Positions 1 to 36,786 are shown, counted from the stretch's first letter. The stretch is 64,000 bases of DNA from Amorphochlora amoebiformis (GCA_054601695.1 BAAHQB010000083.1:1-64000); one strand, 5' to 3'. The notes: a model not told the origin generated them from the sequence alone. Numbers and translations: made by a program.

Positions 1-17560
<17,560 letters not shown>

Positions 17561-18983
17561 GCACAGAACCCTGAGGTTTCAACCCTAAAGATAAGTATGA
17601 AATGGGTGGAGAAAGCGTTGCGAAAACAGGTGGCTGATACAGATTCACGGCAGCGAGGCACCTTCGGTCGTATTGTTCGTTGCCAACAGACTCTTGAACA
17701 GACGGTATAAAGTGTAAATTTAGACGTGGTTTTCGAAGACGGAGAAAACCAGAAACAGGATGCCATTCCGAGACCCATTCGCGCCATCATCATTGAAATA
17801 TGTTAATAGTATTAGACACATGGTTTGATGCAGACCTCTAATAGTATTACGCGGTAAGAAACAGCATGGGTTTGACATATTAGCCGACAAATTAAAAAAG
17901 CGAAATTAAATTCATCCCGAGGAAATTGGTTCCCGCGAGGTGACGAGGTCCTGTGGCCACGACTTCAGGGAGATCCCTGACCCCGATACAACAACCGTCC
18001 ATGGCTGTGAGTGTAAGACGCCTTGCCATACAACGGTGGATTTCGGGTTGTCTAAGTTGTATTGCTATGACTGGCGATGTTTGATTAGACTGTAGATATT
18101 CTTTATATTGTGTGAGCCTATACTGAGTGTACAATTATATATATATATAATTATACTATCACCATGATACAACTTTAGAATCTAGCTACTGTGCATTTTA
18201 TAGAGTCTTAAATAGACCCTAAGTCCCGAAGTCCCTAACCCCTATTCCGAAACCCTAAGCCTTACCGTCTAGACCGTGACCCTATACCACTAGTACCAAA
18301 TGATCTGGTACCGTTCGATGTCTAGTCCCTAAACCATTACAACCTAGAGAGAATTAACGATATAATTTGAGGGTGAGTATTACAGGTTTAGGGTGCCCCT
18401 CTTGTACTTCTAGTACCTAGGTACTATAGAGGTATACCCTGGTACTAGAGGTAACCTTAAACCTTAAAATGAATTCATAGTTGAATACTATCTAGACTAT
18501 GACGTAACTAGAGTAATTACTAAATTATCATATAGCCCACAGTTGGTTTCTAGAGTTTCAGTTTTATCCAGATGTCTAGCTAGGACGTATGCGGCATGAT
18601 TCATCATCAGCTGGATCAGTGACACTGTAACTTGTCGTACTGAATCCTTGTTTTCAAGTTTTAAAAAAGTAGTTGCTTATGTGGATTGAGATCTTCTCGA
18701 TCTTTAGTTACTATCCCTAGTATAACTTGATATCACGCGTATGTCTGTAATATTCTGTATGTATACCTGCGATTAGTGAAAGACTGTCTCGACGGACTGT
18801 CGTGGCGGTGCTATGCAATCACAATAGTGACAGCCATCGATCCCTCCCGAGTGTAGTGTGATGTAATTTGATAACTTGGGCTAGATATATGGTTGAGTAT
18901 ACTGAGCTAGCTCAATGTTGAATACTCGCAATGAGTTTGAGCAATACCATGCAGTATTATGTACACGCCTACATTTTCGTGAT

Positions 18984-19057
<74 letters not shown>

Positions 19058-19071
19058 TAATATATATATAG

Positions 19072-19112
<41 letters not shown>

Positions 19113-19217
19113 ATGTATATATATATATATATATGTATATATCTAGATAATATATGATATATATATATATAGATCATATGTATATATATATATATGTGTG
19201 TGTGTGTGCAAATGTGT

Positions 19218-19285
<68 letters not shown>
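17561..19285. other. Intergenic region upstream of the lectin gene
   Basis: Positions 17561-18960 are comparatively unique, mixed-composition DNA with scattered degenerate CCCTAA/TTAGGG-like words near 18210-18430 but no exon supported by splice sites. The part near 17561 is expected to hold the lectin promoter; no TATA box stands out from the AT background. Positions 18988-19285 are TA, TATG and TG microsatellite leading to the stop codon of the next gene. Confidence 0.6.
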
Positions 19286-19640
19286 TTATGTAAACGGAGC
19301 CTTCGCCTTCTTCGCGGTTACTTCAATTTCCACCCGCATCTCTGGTGCAACCAGCTGCGACACCACTGTAGTATTGGCAGGCCTACATGTACACGAAAAG
19401 AATCAATCAATATATGTATATATAAGACGTCATTGTTCTTTCGTTTTGTTTTTAAAGTAACGTTTCCGTTAACGGGCCTTGCTTTCTTCATCCATTTGCC
19501 AACGATTGGAGCGATCTTGGGGAAGTCCATGGCGTGCGCGAGATGGATGCGGATGCGGAACACCAGATCGATGGATGATCCACACGCATCCAGAGCGCTT
19601 GAGATGTTGCGAAAACACTGCTCCGTCTGGCAATTTTTAT

Positions 19641-19674
<34 letters not shown>

Positions 19675-20198
19675 GTTTTTTTGTACATATAGTGTTGACA
19701 TAACGTCATGTAGAGGCGAGTTTAGGCATAGTCGCATAGTACACTAAGAGTTAAGCTCTAGAACGACTCCGTGATCGCTGGAGATCCACTGGAGAGCTGA
19801 GTATAGAACGAGTCTTAGATTGCTGGAGATCTATTGGAGATCGGTGAAGATTGCTGGAGATCCACTTGAGATCGCTGGGAGATCAATGGATATCCATTGG
19901 AGATTGCTCGAGATCCACTGGAGATCTCTAGAGATCGCTGGAGATGCTAGAGATCCAAATAGTACCGGTATTATCCAGAATTGGGTATTATCCGATTCTT
20001 GGGTACCCTCCAGAGAGGATCTCGAACAATTGTAGATAGTTCCTCGAATTCTCTCGAATTCTGAGCAGCTCATATGTATACAAGTTGATCGTAATCTAAC
20101 TGGCCACATTTTCCAAGTGTCGTAATCCAACTGGCATAGCTACTACCACTGGTATACATACCGTTGCGCTAAAATTATATACATGTACATGCGCACAC

Positions 20199-20274
<76 letters not shown>

Positions 20275-21831
20275 CATACAAATACACACGTCACATATAT
20301 TTTAGCAATATAGTGCCTCTATGAATCAATATTATTTACCTGTCTTTCTGGGGTCGCATGAATCTCCATCTTGGTATAATCATAACCTGTCGTTCCAGAA
20401 ACGTACACCTCATCTCCAACCACCTTGCATACCGAAACACGCACAAAATAAAAATGAGGATGATCATCACGACAATTCACAGCTTGGACTTAAAAAAAAC
20501 GCACTTACCACGGCGCGGCTGTAGCTGCACATGGCCTCAAAGGTCGACCCCGAGCTCACGCGAGCTACGCCGTCATTGCCATACACAACCGTATACCCGT
20601 GGCCAGCAGCCTTGGGATCCTCCTTGACGTCCTCCTTGGTGCTCTTGGCGCTACTGGCGTCCTCCTTGGAGCTCTTGGCGCTACTGGCGTCCTCCTTAGT
20701 GCCCTTGGCGTCCGCTCTGTCCTCTCCAGTGCTCTTGGTGTCCTCTTTAGTGCTCTTGGCGTCCTCTTTAGTGCTCTTGGCGTCCTCCTTGGTATCCTTA
20801 GGGTCCTCCTTGGTGCCCTTAGCGTCCTCTTTAGCGCCTTCCGCCGCAACGTATTTTATATCGGGCTTGCGGCGGGCGACGAAGTAGACAGTGGAGCGGT
20901 CGTTGACTAGAACCTTGCTGCCTTTGGGGCCCTCGACAGATAGCTTCTCCACAAGTGCTTTGAAAGTTTCGAACAACAAGGAAATCTGAGACTCAGAGAG
21001 GCATCCCGCCCATCGAGCTGTAATGGGATGCTCAATCATCTGACGTGCAACACATTTTAGATATACACTTTAACCTTAACTAACTCTGGATTCCGACGTC
21101 TCGCTTTATCTTTTTTTCGCATTTGCCAATTCTCTACGTACGTTTATAGTACTGCTATGCATGTTATCACCTTTTGGAACATCTTAACAGCTTGCTCTGG
21201 GGTGAATGTCAGGGGCAGATGCTCCTGATCCTCCCACACGATGCGCCGCACAGACAGCCCACAGTCCTCGATCAGAGACAAACACCTATTTGTATATACA
21301 TCACGCAGATACACACGTACATTAAATACTCAAAGATGATGTATTCATATGCATGTATTTATATGTATGTGTGTATGCATGAATATGTACATACTATATA
21401 TAAATATATAAATATATATGTATATATAATATATGTGTATGTATACATATGCTTCATATATACAATACCACTACGCTTGTACAATACCACTACCACTGCT
21501 TGTGACTTATTCTGAGGCCCCGCTACCACCGGATAGTACCGGATGAGACGATCTTCAGCAATCTCCGGATCTCCAGCGACTCCAGCATCGGTACGTCTAC
21601 ACCTCTATACCCTATCGATATCTAAATTCCATCGATAACTTCCTCTCATGGCATCTATATTATTGTTCTTAAGTAGATACACATATTTTATTCATGTAAA
21701 AAGAAGTGCATTACGTTCGTGTGTCGCCGGTGTGTTGGTTGGGGTAAGGCGCTTGTATTCCACAAGCCTATTCACACCATACCACATATACACACACACA
21801 CACATATTTATATATACATATATATATATAT

Positions 21832-21885
<54 letters not shown>

Positions 21886-22026
21886 CCATAATATATAAAT
21901 ATATATATACACATATACATACACATTATTATACACATTATGTATATTATTTATGAGTGTTAGGAGCACATGTACGTGTATACTTAATGATATATCCTAC
22001 ATAAACACGCACACATCCATATACAC

Positions 22027-22075
<49 letters not shown>

Positions 22076-23079
22076 AATAAATAAATGTATATATATATAT
22101 ATATGTATACATATATATACATAAATATATATATATATATACGTACATACATACATACATATACAAAAAGTGTGCATATTTGTATCTGTTAGCATACATT
22201 GGTTTACCTCCGCAGCTAGATTGAGACAACGCGATACGACTTGGAATTCCTTGGCAAATCCTATCCAAACAACCCAAATCGATTATTATCGATTTCGTTT
22301 CGAATTTCTTTTTTTTTTGCGTTGGATTCAAATTTAAAGAGATTCGAATTCAACGATTGCGCCTTTCTTGGGGGCTTTGCGGTGGTGTTGACCTGAGATG
22401 CACAAGCATCCGTTGGGTTTAAGCAGCTTGGCCCACTTGCGCATCGCGGCCGGCGGATCTCGGATATAGACCTGAGTTACAAATGTCGCTGAGACTCAAC
22501 ACATGTGATAAGCTGTTGAATTGTGTACATTGATAGTCCGGTGTGGCTAGGTGGATTGGCAGTCATTGGCAGTCAAGTGTGGGTGGTGCGGTTACAATCA
22601 ACTGTGCTTAGGTGTGGAGTGTGCCCCAAGTGTGGTTAGGTTCGGATTTGGTCTGGAGGACATGAGGACTGAACTGTGCTTTGGTATGGATTTACGCTCA
22701 AGTGTGTTAAGGTTAGGTATGGATGACATGAGGACCCACACTCAACTGTGCTTGGCTGAGAATTGGGACTCAAGTGTGGGTAGCTAAATGGATTGACACT
22801 CATGTGTGGTTTGGTTTTGGATTGGGACTCAAGTGTGGTTACTGTGGGTTGACACGCATGAGTGGTTAGGTGAGAAATGGCAGTGAAGTGTGGATAGCTA
22901 TGGATAGCTTTAGATAGTTGTGATAGCCGATAGTTGTGGATAGGTGTGGACAGGCAGTCAAGTGTGGTTAGGTTAGGTGTGGACAGGCAGTCAAATGTGG
23001 TTAGATATGGATAGACGTCACGTGTGGATTGACACTCACGTACCATTATGTCCAATTAGGGTTAGACCATAGACAAATA

Positions 23080-23117
<38 letters not shown>

Positions 23118-24378
23118 TATTTAACTAATTTTAATATATTTAATATAAAATATAGTATTGTATCTTGTTACAAATGCAGAGGCACATAAGATTCTGTCGA
23201 AGGCCACCGGCAAGCCCTTTTCGGCCAGCCACTCAGCGCTCAATGACGCCACGTCGCACACCAAGAACCGTGACCTAGCAAAGACATACGTGTATCCTCT
23301 TCAAGACTCATATTTTCAACTTTATCAAATTCCAGACTCAAAAGTTTATCCTATTCATGACTCATATATGCACAAAGACATACAGGTTTATCCATTCCAG
23401 ACTCATACGTTACCCTATTCAATACTTATACATGCACAAAGAGATACACGTTTATCCCATTAGGCTAAATCGTTGATGGGGGGTTTGGGTCACGGTTAGG
23501 GTTAAGGCTAGGGGAGGAGTACTTGGCGTCTTTCCAGCCTTCGTTTTCAGCCGCCTTGGCGGCCTCTTCAATCATTTTGCCTGACAGATCCAAACCGAAC
23601 ACGCGTGTGCTTTTCACCGCATTCTTCGTCGCCTTCTCGACCTTGTTAAAACCCACCACTTGCTCGACATTCCCGCCACCCTCTTTATTGCCACTCGTGT
23701 AGCCGCTCGTGTTGGCATCCGACTTGCCACTAGCGTTGCCACTTTTGGTGGCATTCGTGGTGGGACTACTGTGAGCGCTCTTGTGAGCACTCACGTGGGC
23801 ACTCCTGTGGGCACTCTTGTGAGCACTCCTGTGGGCACTCCTAGCCGCAAGCCCCGTGCCACAACACAAGTCGAGAATATCCTGTCCACTTTGGATGTCC
23901 GAATGATACACCTGCAATCACTGTCAGTGTACGTACGAATTTCATCCATGTACAATGAATGACAGTTTGATGCCGCTACCGTAGTGATAGTTTACAAGAG
24001 CTCAGAAATGGTTACAGCAACTTGTGAGGGTCGGAAGATGTGACAAGATGTGAGTCCAAGATGTGATAAGATGCGACAAGATGTGACACGATGTCACAGG
24101 ATGACTCAAGATGTCACAGGATGTCACAGGATGCCACGAGACTGACACGTGATTCGCTGACTGTGCATGTGTGTGTATGAGCGGTTATCAACCAGTCTAT
24201 CGGCGTGATTGTGATGGAAATGTGCAGATTTGTCGCTGCTGTCATATGTTGGAGCTCTCAAGTCGAACAATGCCTTCACTTCACCCAGGTACGGGTCCAA
24301 GCCAGCCATCGCACCCAGGTGTCTGTCGAACTTTACGGGTTTGACCGGGCACGTGGGCGGGGATGAGTTTCGGGTCAT
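19286..24378 (-). CDS. SAM-dependent methyltransferase fused to a C-terminal RidA/YjgF domain
   Basis: Exons (minus): 24378-24193, 23911-23523, 23274-23172, 22471-22393, 22260-22208, 21266-21171, 21039-20509, 20423-20340, 19626-19478, 19382-19286 (TAA). All phases join, giving about 588 codons; a shorter start at 24309 ([11 protein letters not shown]) is equally plausible. N-terminal half: [12 protein letters not shown], the SAM-binding motif ILDLCCGTG, the acidic strand [30 protein letters not shown] and [12 protein letters not shown], a class-I methyltransferase. Between motif I and VFGLDLS sits an insertion of about 80 residues rich in (K/R)SAH repeats. A KEDAKST-type charged low-complexity linker (roughly residues 370-450) leads to a complete RidA fold ([44 protein letters not shown]). 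RidA-family proteins hydrolyse reactive enamines/imines, but the PAR motif reads PAN here, so deaminase activity is doubtful. Methyl acceptor unknown. Confidence 0.85.
19383..19477 (-). other. Probable GC-AG intron inside the RidA domain
   Basis: The RidA reading frame joins KKAR to PANTTVV only if the upstream exon ends AAAGCAAG and the intron begins GCCCGT, ending at TGTAG (95 nt). The nearest GT sites (GTTAAC, GTTACT) are phase 0 and do not restore the frame at this acceptor. Every other donor accepted in the window is GT. Confidence 0.6.
19770..19960. repeat. GCTGGAGATC-type degenerate minisatellite
   Basis: A repeated 10-20 bp word (GCTGGAGATCCACTGGAGAT and variants) in the intron between the last two RidA-side introns (19627-20339). 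A related word cluster (GCTGGAGATCGCTGGAGATT) plus AGTACCGGTA words occurs at 37,070-37,160, so it is part of a dispersed family. Non-coding. Confidence 0.6.
22534..23045. repeat. Intronic degenerate minisatellite (GTGTGGTTAGGT words)
   Basis: The intron 22472-23171 of the methyltransferase-RidA gene consists largely of diverged repeats built from CAAGTGTGGTTAGGTxxGGA and 'GGACTCAAGTGTGG' words. Both strands translate to long open frames, but composition and splice context show intron. It is followed by a short TA run. Confidence 0.65.
23275..23522. repeat. Intronic repeat (CAGACTCATA / TATCCTATTC words)
   Basis: Between exons 23911-23523 and 23274-23172 the intron repeats a unit of roughly 55-60 bp containing GACTCATA, CACAAAGACATACA and GTTTATCC. 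Apparent plus-strand ORFs here are not coding. Confidence 0.5.
24025..24145. repeat. Short minisatellite (GATGTCACAG words)
   Basis: About ten imperfect copies of a 10-12 bp unit (GATGTGACAA, GATGTCACAG) in intron 23912-24192 of the methyltransferase gene. Related GTCACATG words reappear in the 26.9-27.2 kb minisatellite. Confidence 0.6.
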
Positions 24379-27250
<2,872 letters not shown>

Positions 27251-27277
27251 TATCACATGCAGAACTCTACATCTATC

Positions 27278-27329
<52 letters not shown>

Positions 27330-27352
27330 ATATATATGTTATATTTACTACG

Positions 27353-27391
<39 letters not shown>

Positions 27392-27399
27392 TTATATAC

Positions 27400-27711
27400 C
27401 TCCCTGGCCACTTTGGTTGCGAGAGTGTGCATCTGTGTGTGTAGTTGGTAGTCGAATTTAAAGTAAGGATCGGAAATTGTTTTCGGTTGGTCGAGCCTGG
27501 GAATACAGATCTCGTCCACGGGGAGGAACAAACGAGACGTGCTGGATATCGCGGCGCCCTGAGGGTAGGCTTTGACTTAACCGAACGAAAACCAAATAAG
27601 AAGAGAAGGGAACCGAACCGAACCGAACGTAAAAAGCAAGCAAATGGGGAGAAAAGGGACATGACTGCTCTGCCTTGTAGTGTGCGAATATTTTGAATAT
27701 TTGAATGCACA

Positions 27712-27757
<46 letters not shown>

Positions 27758-27833
27758 GCAAAGAGCAACACTTACCATCATACTCAAGAGTCATAATACC
27801 ATGCCAATTCATACATAATATATGTATACATAC

Positions 27834-27870
<37 letters not shown>

Positions 27871-27996
27871 CATATGTATATATATACATAATATATATAT
27901 ATATATACGTATAAATGTAAATATATGTGTGTACATATATATATATATATATAAATATATATATATTATATATATATATATACATATATATACACA

Positions 27997-28043
<47 letters not shown>

Positions 28044-28045
28044 AC

Positions 28046-28097
<52 letters not shown>

Positions 28098-28206
28098 TAA
28101 TATATAATACATATATAGATATAGATATATGTATGTGACATATATATATATATATATATATACGTACATATATACCTACATACATACATAGGAAAATGAT
28201 TACATG

Positions 28207-28270
<64 letters not shown>

Positions 28271-29203
28271 CCTCCCACGTCCCGTCGAAGAGCGATTTGA
28301 CAGACGGCGGCTCCAGCTTCACGGGTATTCCCTGGGTTACATCCAAATTCCACTCACGTCATCAGATGCCGTTCGACCACGTGAGTTTGTCGGAGGGTTT
28401 GCAGCAATTACCTCCTGTTCGCACACGTGGAGGACAAGGCGTCGAACGGTCCCCTAAGCAAGCGAACGATCTCAAGCGACCTCTTGACGTGAAATTCTCA
28501 TCTCATGTCTCTTTGTTTTGCCTTACCAGTAGGACGCCTTCTTCTGCCGTGTAGAGTGTGCCATTTATGATTGCGTAGAAGTTGGTCTGTGATCCCTGGC
28601 ATTGCTTGGTTCAGACGTGTCTTGTTTCCCACAGTGTGGTTTGTTTGTTTTGTGTTTTTTCATGGGCGGGAATAATGATGAACCTCGAGAATCCTCTTGT
28701 GTTGGTCGAGAAGGAGAAACTCGTCGCATCCATCTTCAACCAACGCGCTATGTGACGCTCGCTGACGTCAATAACCAGCAAGGTTTATATACACGCGAAT
28801 ATGTGTATACAAACGCGGTTTTCACGAATAAAAGCTAACCTGTGTGATCCAGCTAGAGTCCTTAATTCGGGCGTTTACCCTCTGGGTTCCCCTGATTTCG
28901 ACTTTGATTGGCGGCTCAGGTGGGGGGGGAAGCCTTCCTGCATGGCAGGAGATCGAGAATCCGGCCCCACTTGAGAGCTGAGGCTTTCCCTCTCCGTGAC
29001 GCTGGTTTTTCGGGCTTGTCGTTGTGGGCTGACAATCCCAATTTGCCAGCACTGTCACCCTCACCTCACCCGGGCCAAACTGAAAACTTTGAATCGGTTT
29101 AAGACGGACAATTTCGTGTCGAATTGAGTTAAGATGGACAATTTCGTATCGAATTGAGTTAAGATGGGTAATTTCGTGTCGAATACATATATGTATATAG
29201 ATA

Positions 29204-29280
<77 letters not shown>

Positions 29281-29316
29281 ATCTATGTATATAAATATAT
29301 GTATATTTATATATGT

Positions 29317-29364
<48 letters not shown>

Positions 29365-30405
29365 GTATTCGCATATATATATATATATGCACGAATTTGT
29401 AGCTAAGATACATACATGCATATACGAGTATATGTTTTAATGCAATAGGGTGAGATGCAATAGGGTGAGATTTCGATCTTGCGTTGCGGCACAGGGACGT
29501 GCAAACAGGGGCAGGGCAGGGACAGGAACATGAGGGGACAGACATGGCCACGAACACGTACATGGACAGGGCTACAGACGAACGCGAAACACGGACCATG
29601 GACAGGGATTAGTGCAGACACGACACGAACACGGACAAGGGTTATGTCAAAATGACGATAGTTGTTGTGGTGGTGACCATTTCGTGGTGCGCTTGGATGG
29701 CTGTGCGCATTGCTAGTCGCGTCTCGTATTCCACTTTTTCGCGTCTGGGTTTCAATGTGGGGAGATTCCAACACATAAAACGTTCATCATATAAATGTGA
29801 AATTGCGTTAAATATACGGGAACTGAATGGTAGTGCTGTCTCTTGGGATGCCCCCACGTTGAGTGGCGTGAATGCGCCACATTTCGTTGAGGTTCTCGAA
29901 AGTGCGGTTGATCTGATGCAACATCACAAGTGTCGTGAGTTCAAAGTTAGCGGATGTTTTTTAACGTTTGAGGTTCTCGAAAGAGCGATTGATCCGATGC
30001 AACATCACGACTGTCGTGAGTTCAACGTTACGGCAGGATGTTTTAACGTTTTTCACGGATCGCTTGTACACAATCGCACAATTTAAGGGTTGATCCGCGT
30101 GATGATACGGGTTTGTGGTGGTTCGTGTGAGTGCATGCAGTTACATGTTGAAACAAATTTGAGTGAAAGTATACGTGCGACTCCAGGTCAAAGACCCTCG
30201 GGAGGGTGGGGGGTTCCTCAGCAGGAGTGTTCTTGGGCGCAGCCTCATCTAGGTGATCATGAAGTGGTCTTTCCTCCTGTGGAGGCATCTTGGTCCTGGC
30301 CGTAGTGTACGCTCCCCTGGGGCGGCGATCGAGGAACGCCTTGCTATCCCCTCGAGATACATGCCATGCCCCGTCCTCGTAAACAATATATCCTGCAAGC
30401 CGCAT
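27400..30405 (-). CDS. Class-IV PLP aminotransferase-like protein (BCAT/D-amino-acid transaminase fold); last exon not found
   Basis: Exons (minus): 30405-30175, 29912-29818, 29744-29678, 29079-28840, 28761-28684, 28595-28527, 28453-28412, 28331-28272, 27558-27400; 347 codons in frame, mostly phase 0 junctions. Start ATG at 30405 ([12 protein letters not shown]). Family landmarks in order: [30 protein letters not shown] then [11 protein letters not shown] (the conserved 'A-K-S-W' segment around the PLP-lysine position); [53 protein letters not shown]; and [13 protein letters not shown]. The order and spacing match plant and algal 'D-aminoacid aminotransferase-like' proteins, which use PLP on amino/keto acids or serve as lyases; the substrate is not predictable here. 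After VARE the donor GTATAT leads into TA repeat and the short C-terminal exon was not located. Confidence 0.82.
29085..29180. repeat. Three tandem copies of a ~31-bp intronic unit
   Basis: GAATTGAGTTAAGATGGACA followed by ATTTCGTxTC repeats three times in the intron just upstream (gene sense) of the TTTTCAG acceptor of exon 29079-28840. Confidence 0.75.
29818..30030. repeat. Exon-containing ~80-bp tandem duplication in the aminotransferase-like gene
   Basis: The segment around the acceptor of exon 29912-29818 (TGATGTTGCATC/AGATCAACCGCACTTTCGAG on the minus strand) has a second copy about 80 bp upstream (GATGTTGCATCGGATCAATC...CTTTCGAGAACC). In that copy the acceptor dinucleotide AG is changed (CATCGG instead of CATCAG), so only the downstream copy can be used as an exon start. 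It is a decayed partial exon duplication. Confidence 0.65.
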
Positions 30406-31329
30406 GTTTTGGTGGAAAGAATTGAATGTATAATATTTTCATGAATAACCTGTAGTGCAAGGGTTGGTTGGACTGCCTGATTGCGCCGGGTTTGCCTTTA
30501 AGCTTATCGCAGCTATCCTCAAGTTGCGTTTTTGAATGTGCATCAACCCACCGCCGTCGACCCTGTCGGCATCACCGGCGTCATAGGTGTGAATGATTAG
30601 AATATAACGTATTGTCACATGATTTTATGTGCATGGTAAACCTGGGCACCCACGTGGCGCGACTGGTTAGGATTGGGGTTGTAGGGTGATTGTGACGTGC
30701 ACTGCATTTATGCCACCTTGCATGAGTGACGTGACGCGCATGCGGGGCGTGTATCTCACGGTTGCGTAGACGACAGGCGCACATACATCGAGCTTTAAGA
30801 TAAGGGGCATATAGATTTTGGGAGTGAAATAGACGACGGGTTAGATGACGGGCGTGCATGCGACGGGCGACGTGGGCGGGGGTGTGAGTTTTGATTCCGT
30901 AGGATAACATCATTGTCGATAGTATCGCCATTGCCGTGCCCCCCATGTACGGCTTGAATCTTCCCCTGCCGAATATGACACAAAAGCAAACCAGATGTGA
31001 GATTATCTCAGATGTATCCCATTTAAAGAACTCCGACTCAATCCTGAAATGTATTCATCCAGACCCCAATGTGAGAACTAGGCTTGTGTTGCTTTCTATA
31101 ACTTCGTATTCACAAATTTCACTCATTTGTGTCCACCGTCGGTTTCTACCTCGGAATAACTAATTTTCACCCTTGCCAAACCTCCACTGCCGCAGCCACC
31201 AGCACGTCCAGGAATCCAGAACACCCCGTTGGATTCCGAATGAATCTTGGCCGAAATGATCTCAGCCGATTTTCTTTAGAAATATGGGTTCCGAGCTTCG
31301 TCTTCGATCTTCGGCATCCACAACCCTTC
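30406..31329. promoter_or_regulatory. Divergent intergenic region between two PLP-protein genes
   Basis: This 924-bp stretch separates the start codons of the minus-strand aminotransferase-like gene and the plus-strand PLPBP gene. It is nearly free of TA microsatellites, unusual for this window. GTGACG/TGACGTG-like words recur at 30690-30740. Open frames on both strands have no family features. It probably contains both promoters and 5' UTRs. Confidence 0.55.
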
Positions 31330-34584
<3,255 letters not shown>

Positions 34585-34984
34585 GCTAGATCACCTATCT
34601 AGCCTATCGTCACCACCTGAGACAAAGACGTACCCATTCTAGTCATTATCTAGATTCTAGAGATTATGCAGCGTAGGAGTCTTAACTGGTCACACTCGTC
34701 ACATGTCACTGCATGTGACTCGAATCACAAGTTAACCGTTCTAATTAATTTAGCCATTACATCTACTATCAGTGTGAACATTAGAGGTAGCTAGAACTAC
34801 TAGAACTAGTAGAAATTCATTTTTATTCTAGACAATAAATTTAACTTACTATTAGCTCACATATCAACTATGAATCTACTAGTACTAGTACATCCTGTAA
34901 CATCAGTAATCATTCAGTATACTTTACATCAACTGGTACATACTCTAGATACTCATCCAGTACCAACGATTTACACCGTTCTAG

Positions 34985-35021
<37 letters not shown>

Positions 35022-35359
35022 GCGCTTTACCTTACGTAATCATAATCTAGATAATATGCTAATACTAAAATTAAATTTCATACAGAACAATGGCATGTAA
35101 AATCATAAATACGTGAATAAAACGCTCAAAATCTTTTTTTTTTTTGCCATTTAATATATATATATATATATATTCTTTTTTCATTTTTTTTCCGAAGTGC
35201 GATCCGTACGCGATCTGAGCGTTCTGGTTGTTACGTCTATCATCTACATCATGATTCATGAGGACTTCGCACTTATTTTAATCGTACGCTGACTGTTTCC
35301 ATCCATTGCCTATGTACTAGATCTACTGTACCAATACAGATTTTCAACTGTGAGTGAGG
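34585..35359. other. Convergent intergenic spacer
   Basis: Separates the stops of PLPBP (plus) and the acyltransferase (minus). It has AT-rich unique sequence with CTAGA/TCTAG-rich words (34600-34990), short TA runs and a (T)11 tract near 35132. A poly-A signal AATAAA occurs at 34844 on the plus strand, possibly serving PLPBP. No coding signal. Confidence 0.5.
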
Positions 35360-35578
35360 TTACTCGGTCTTAGCTTTCAGAGGTGCATCTACGCCGGCAA
35401 GGATTAGGGGGTGGACAGCCATCCCGAAGACTGCTTTTCCAATCCAATCGCTACAAACCACAGCCTATATATATGTATATACATCACGGACATGTTGGAC
35501 ACTTACTTTCTTCAATCAAACAGTAACTAAATATATATTTATATGTATCTAACTTTATGTATATATATATATATATAT

Positions 35579-35610
<32 letters not shown>

Positions 35611-35666
35611 ATATATGTATATAAAAACATACATACATACATTCACATGTATGAACTCCAAAATAT

Positions 35667-35761
<95 letters not shown>

Positions 35762-35823
35762 TAATATTGATATGCACATGTACATACATATATACATACA
35801 TATATATATATATATATATACAT

Positions 35824-35909
<86 letters not shown>

Positions 35910-36328
35910 TTCTATGTTCAGATTCAGATAGATATACGTAAATATTAGATATAAATCTAATGTATGATGACATAGAATGTGAATGTTTTTTTGTGTAAAC
36001 AAAACCCAGGTTGGGAGTTTGACGTCCCTATTGCAGTTGACAAGAAACTCGGGCATCGCTTCCGTAAAAAGACCCACGTACAGAGGGCACGTAAGGCAGA
36101 ACACGCTCATCGTCAAGATGCATCTCGCAAAGGGAGGACACTTGGCTTTCAACCAGGGATACCGGGATTCGATGTACATCTCGAGGGAAATGATTAGAGG
36201 TTGCAACAGAAAGAAACCCATGGTGCGTATCATGCCATACCTGAGATATGTCACTTAGAGTATATATATATATATAATATTTATATATATTAATATTTTA
36301 TATGTGTGTATTATACATGTACACACAC

Positions 36329-36387
<59 letters not shown>

Positions 36388-36786
36388 TATTTATATATAT
36401 ATATATATATGACTGTCGGCGTTAGAATTAGGGTTACGGTTAGGGTTAGGGTTATGGTTAGGGTCAAGAAGGGTTAGGGTGTCGGGTTAGGGTGTCGGGT
36501 TAGGGTGTCGGGTTAGGGTGTCGGGTTAGGTTTGGGTTAGGGTTAGGGTTAGGATTAGGGTTAGGATTAGGGTTAGAGTTAGGGTTAGGGTCGGCGTTAG
36601 GGTTAGGGTTACGGTTTGGGTTCATGCTTGGTAAAGGTCAAGAAGGGTTAGGGTGTCAGGTTAGGGTGTCGGGTTAGGGTTTGGGTTAGGGTTAGGGTTA
36701 GGATTATGCTAGGGTTAGGGTTGGGGTTAGGGTTAGGGTTAGGGTTAGGGTTAGGTCGGCGTTAGGGTTAGGGTTACGCTAGGGTT

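Noticed and set aside
22636-23055. 140-codon minus-strand ORF
   Set aside because: It lies in an intron made of degenerate minisatellite; exons on both sides join in frame without it.
29652-30086. 145-codon plus-strand ORF
   Set aside because: It is antisense to two exons of the aminotransferase-like gene and spans an imperfect 80-bp duplication.
35983-36258. Plus-strand ORF over 35983-36258
   Set aside because: The minus strand here is a membrane-helix exon of the acyltransferase with matching splice phases on both sides.
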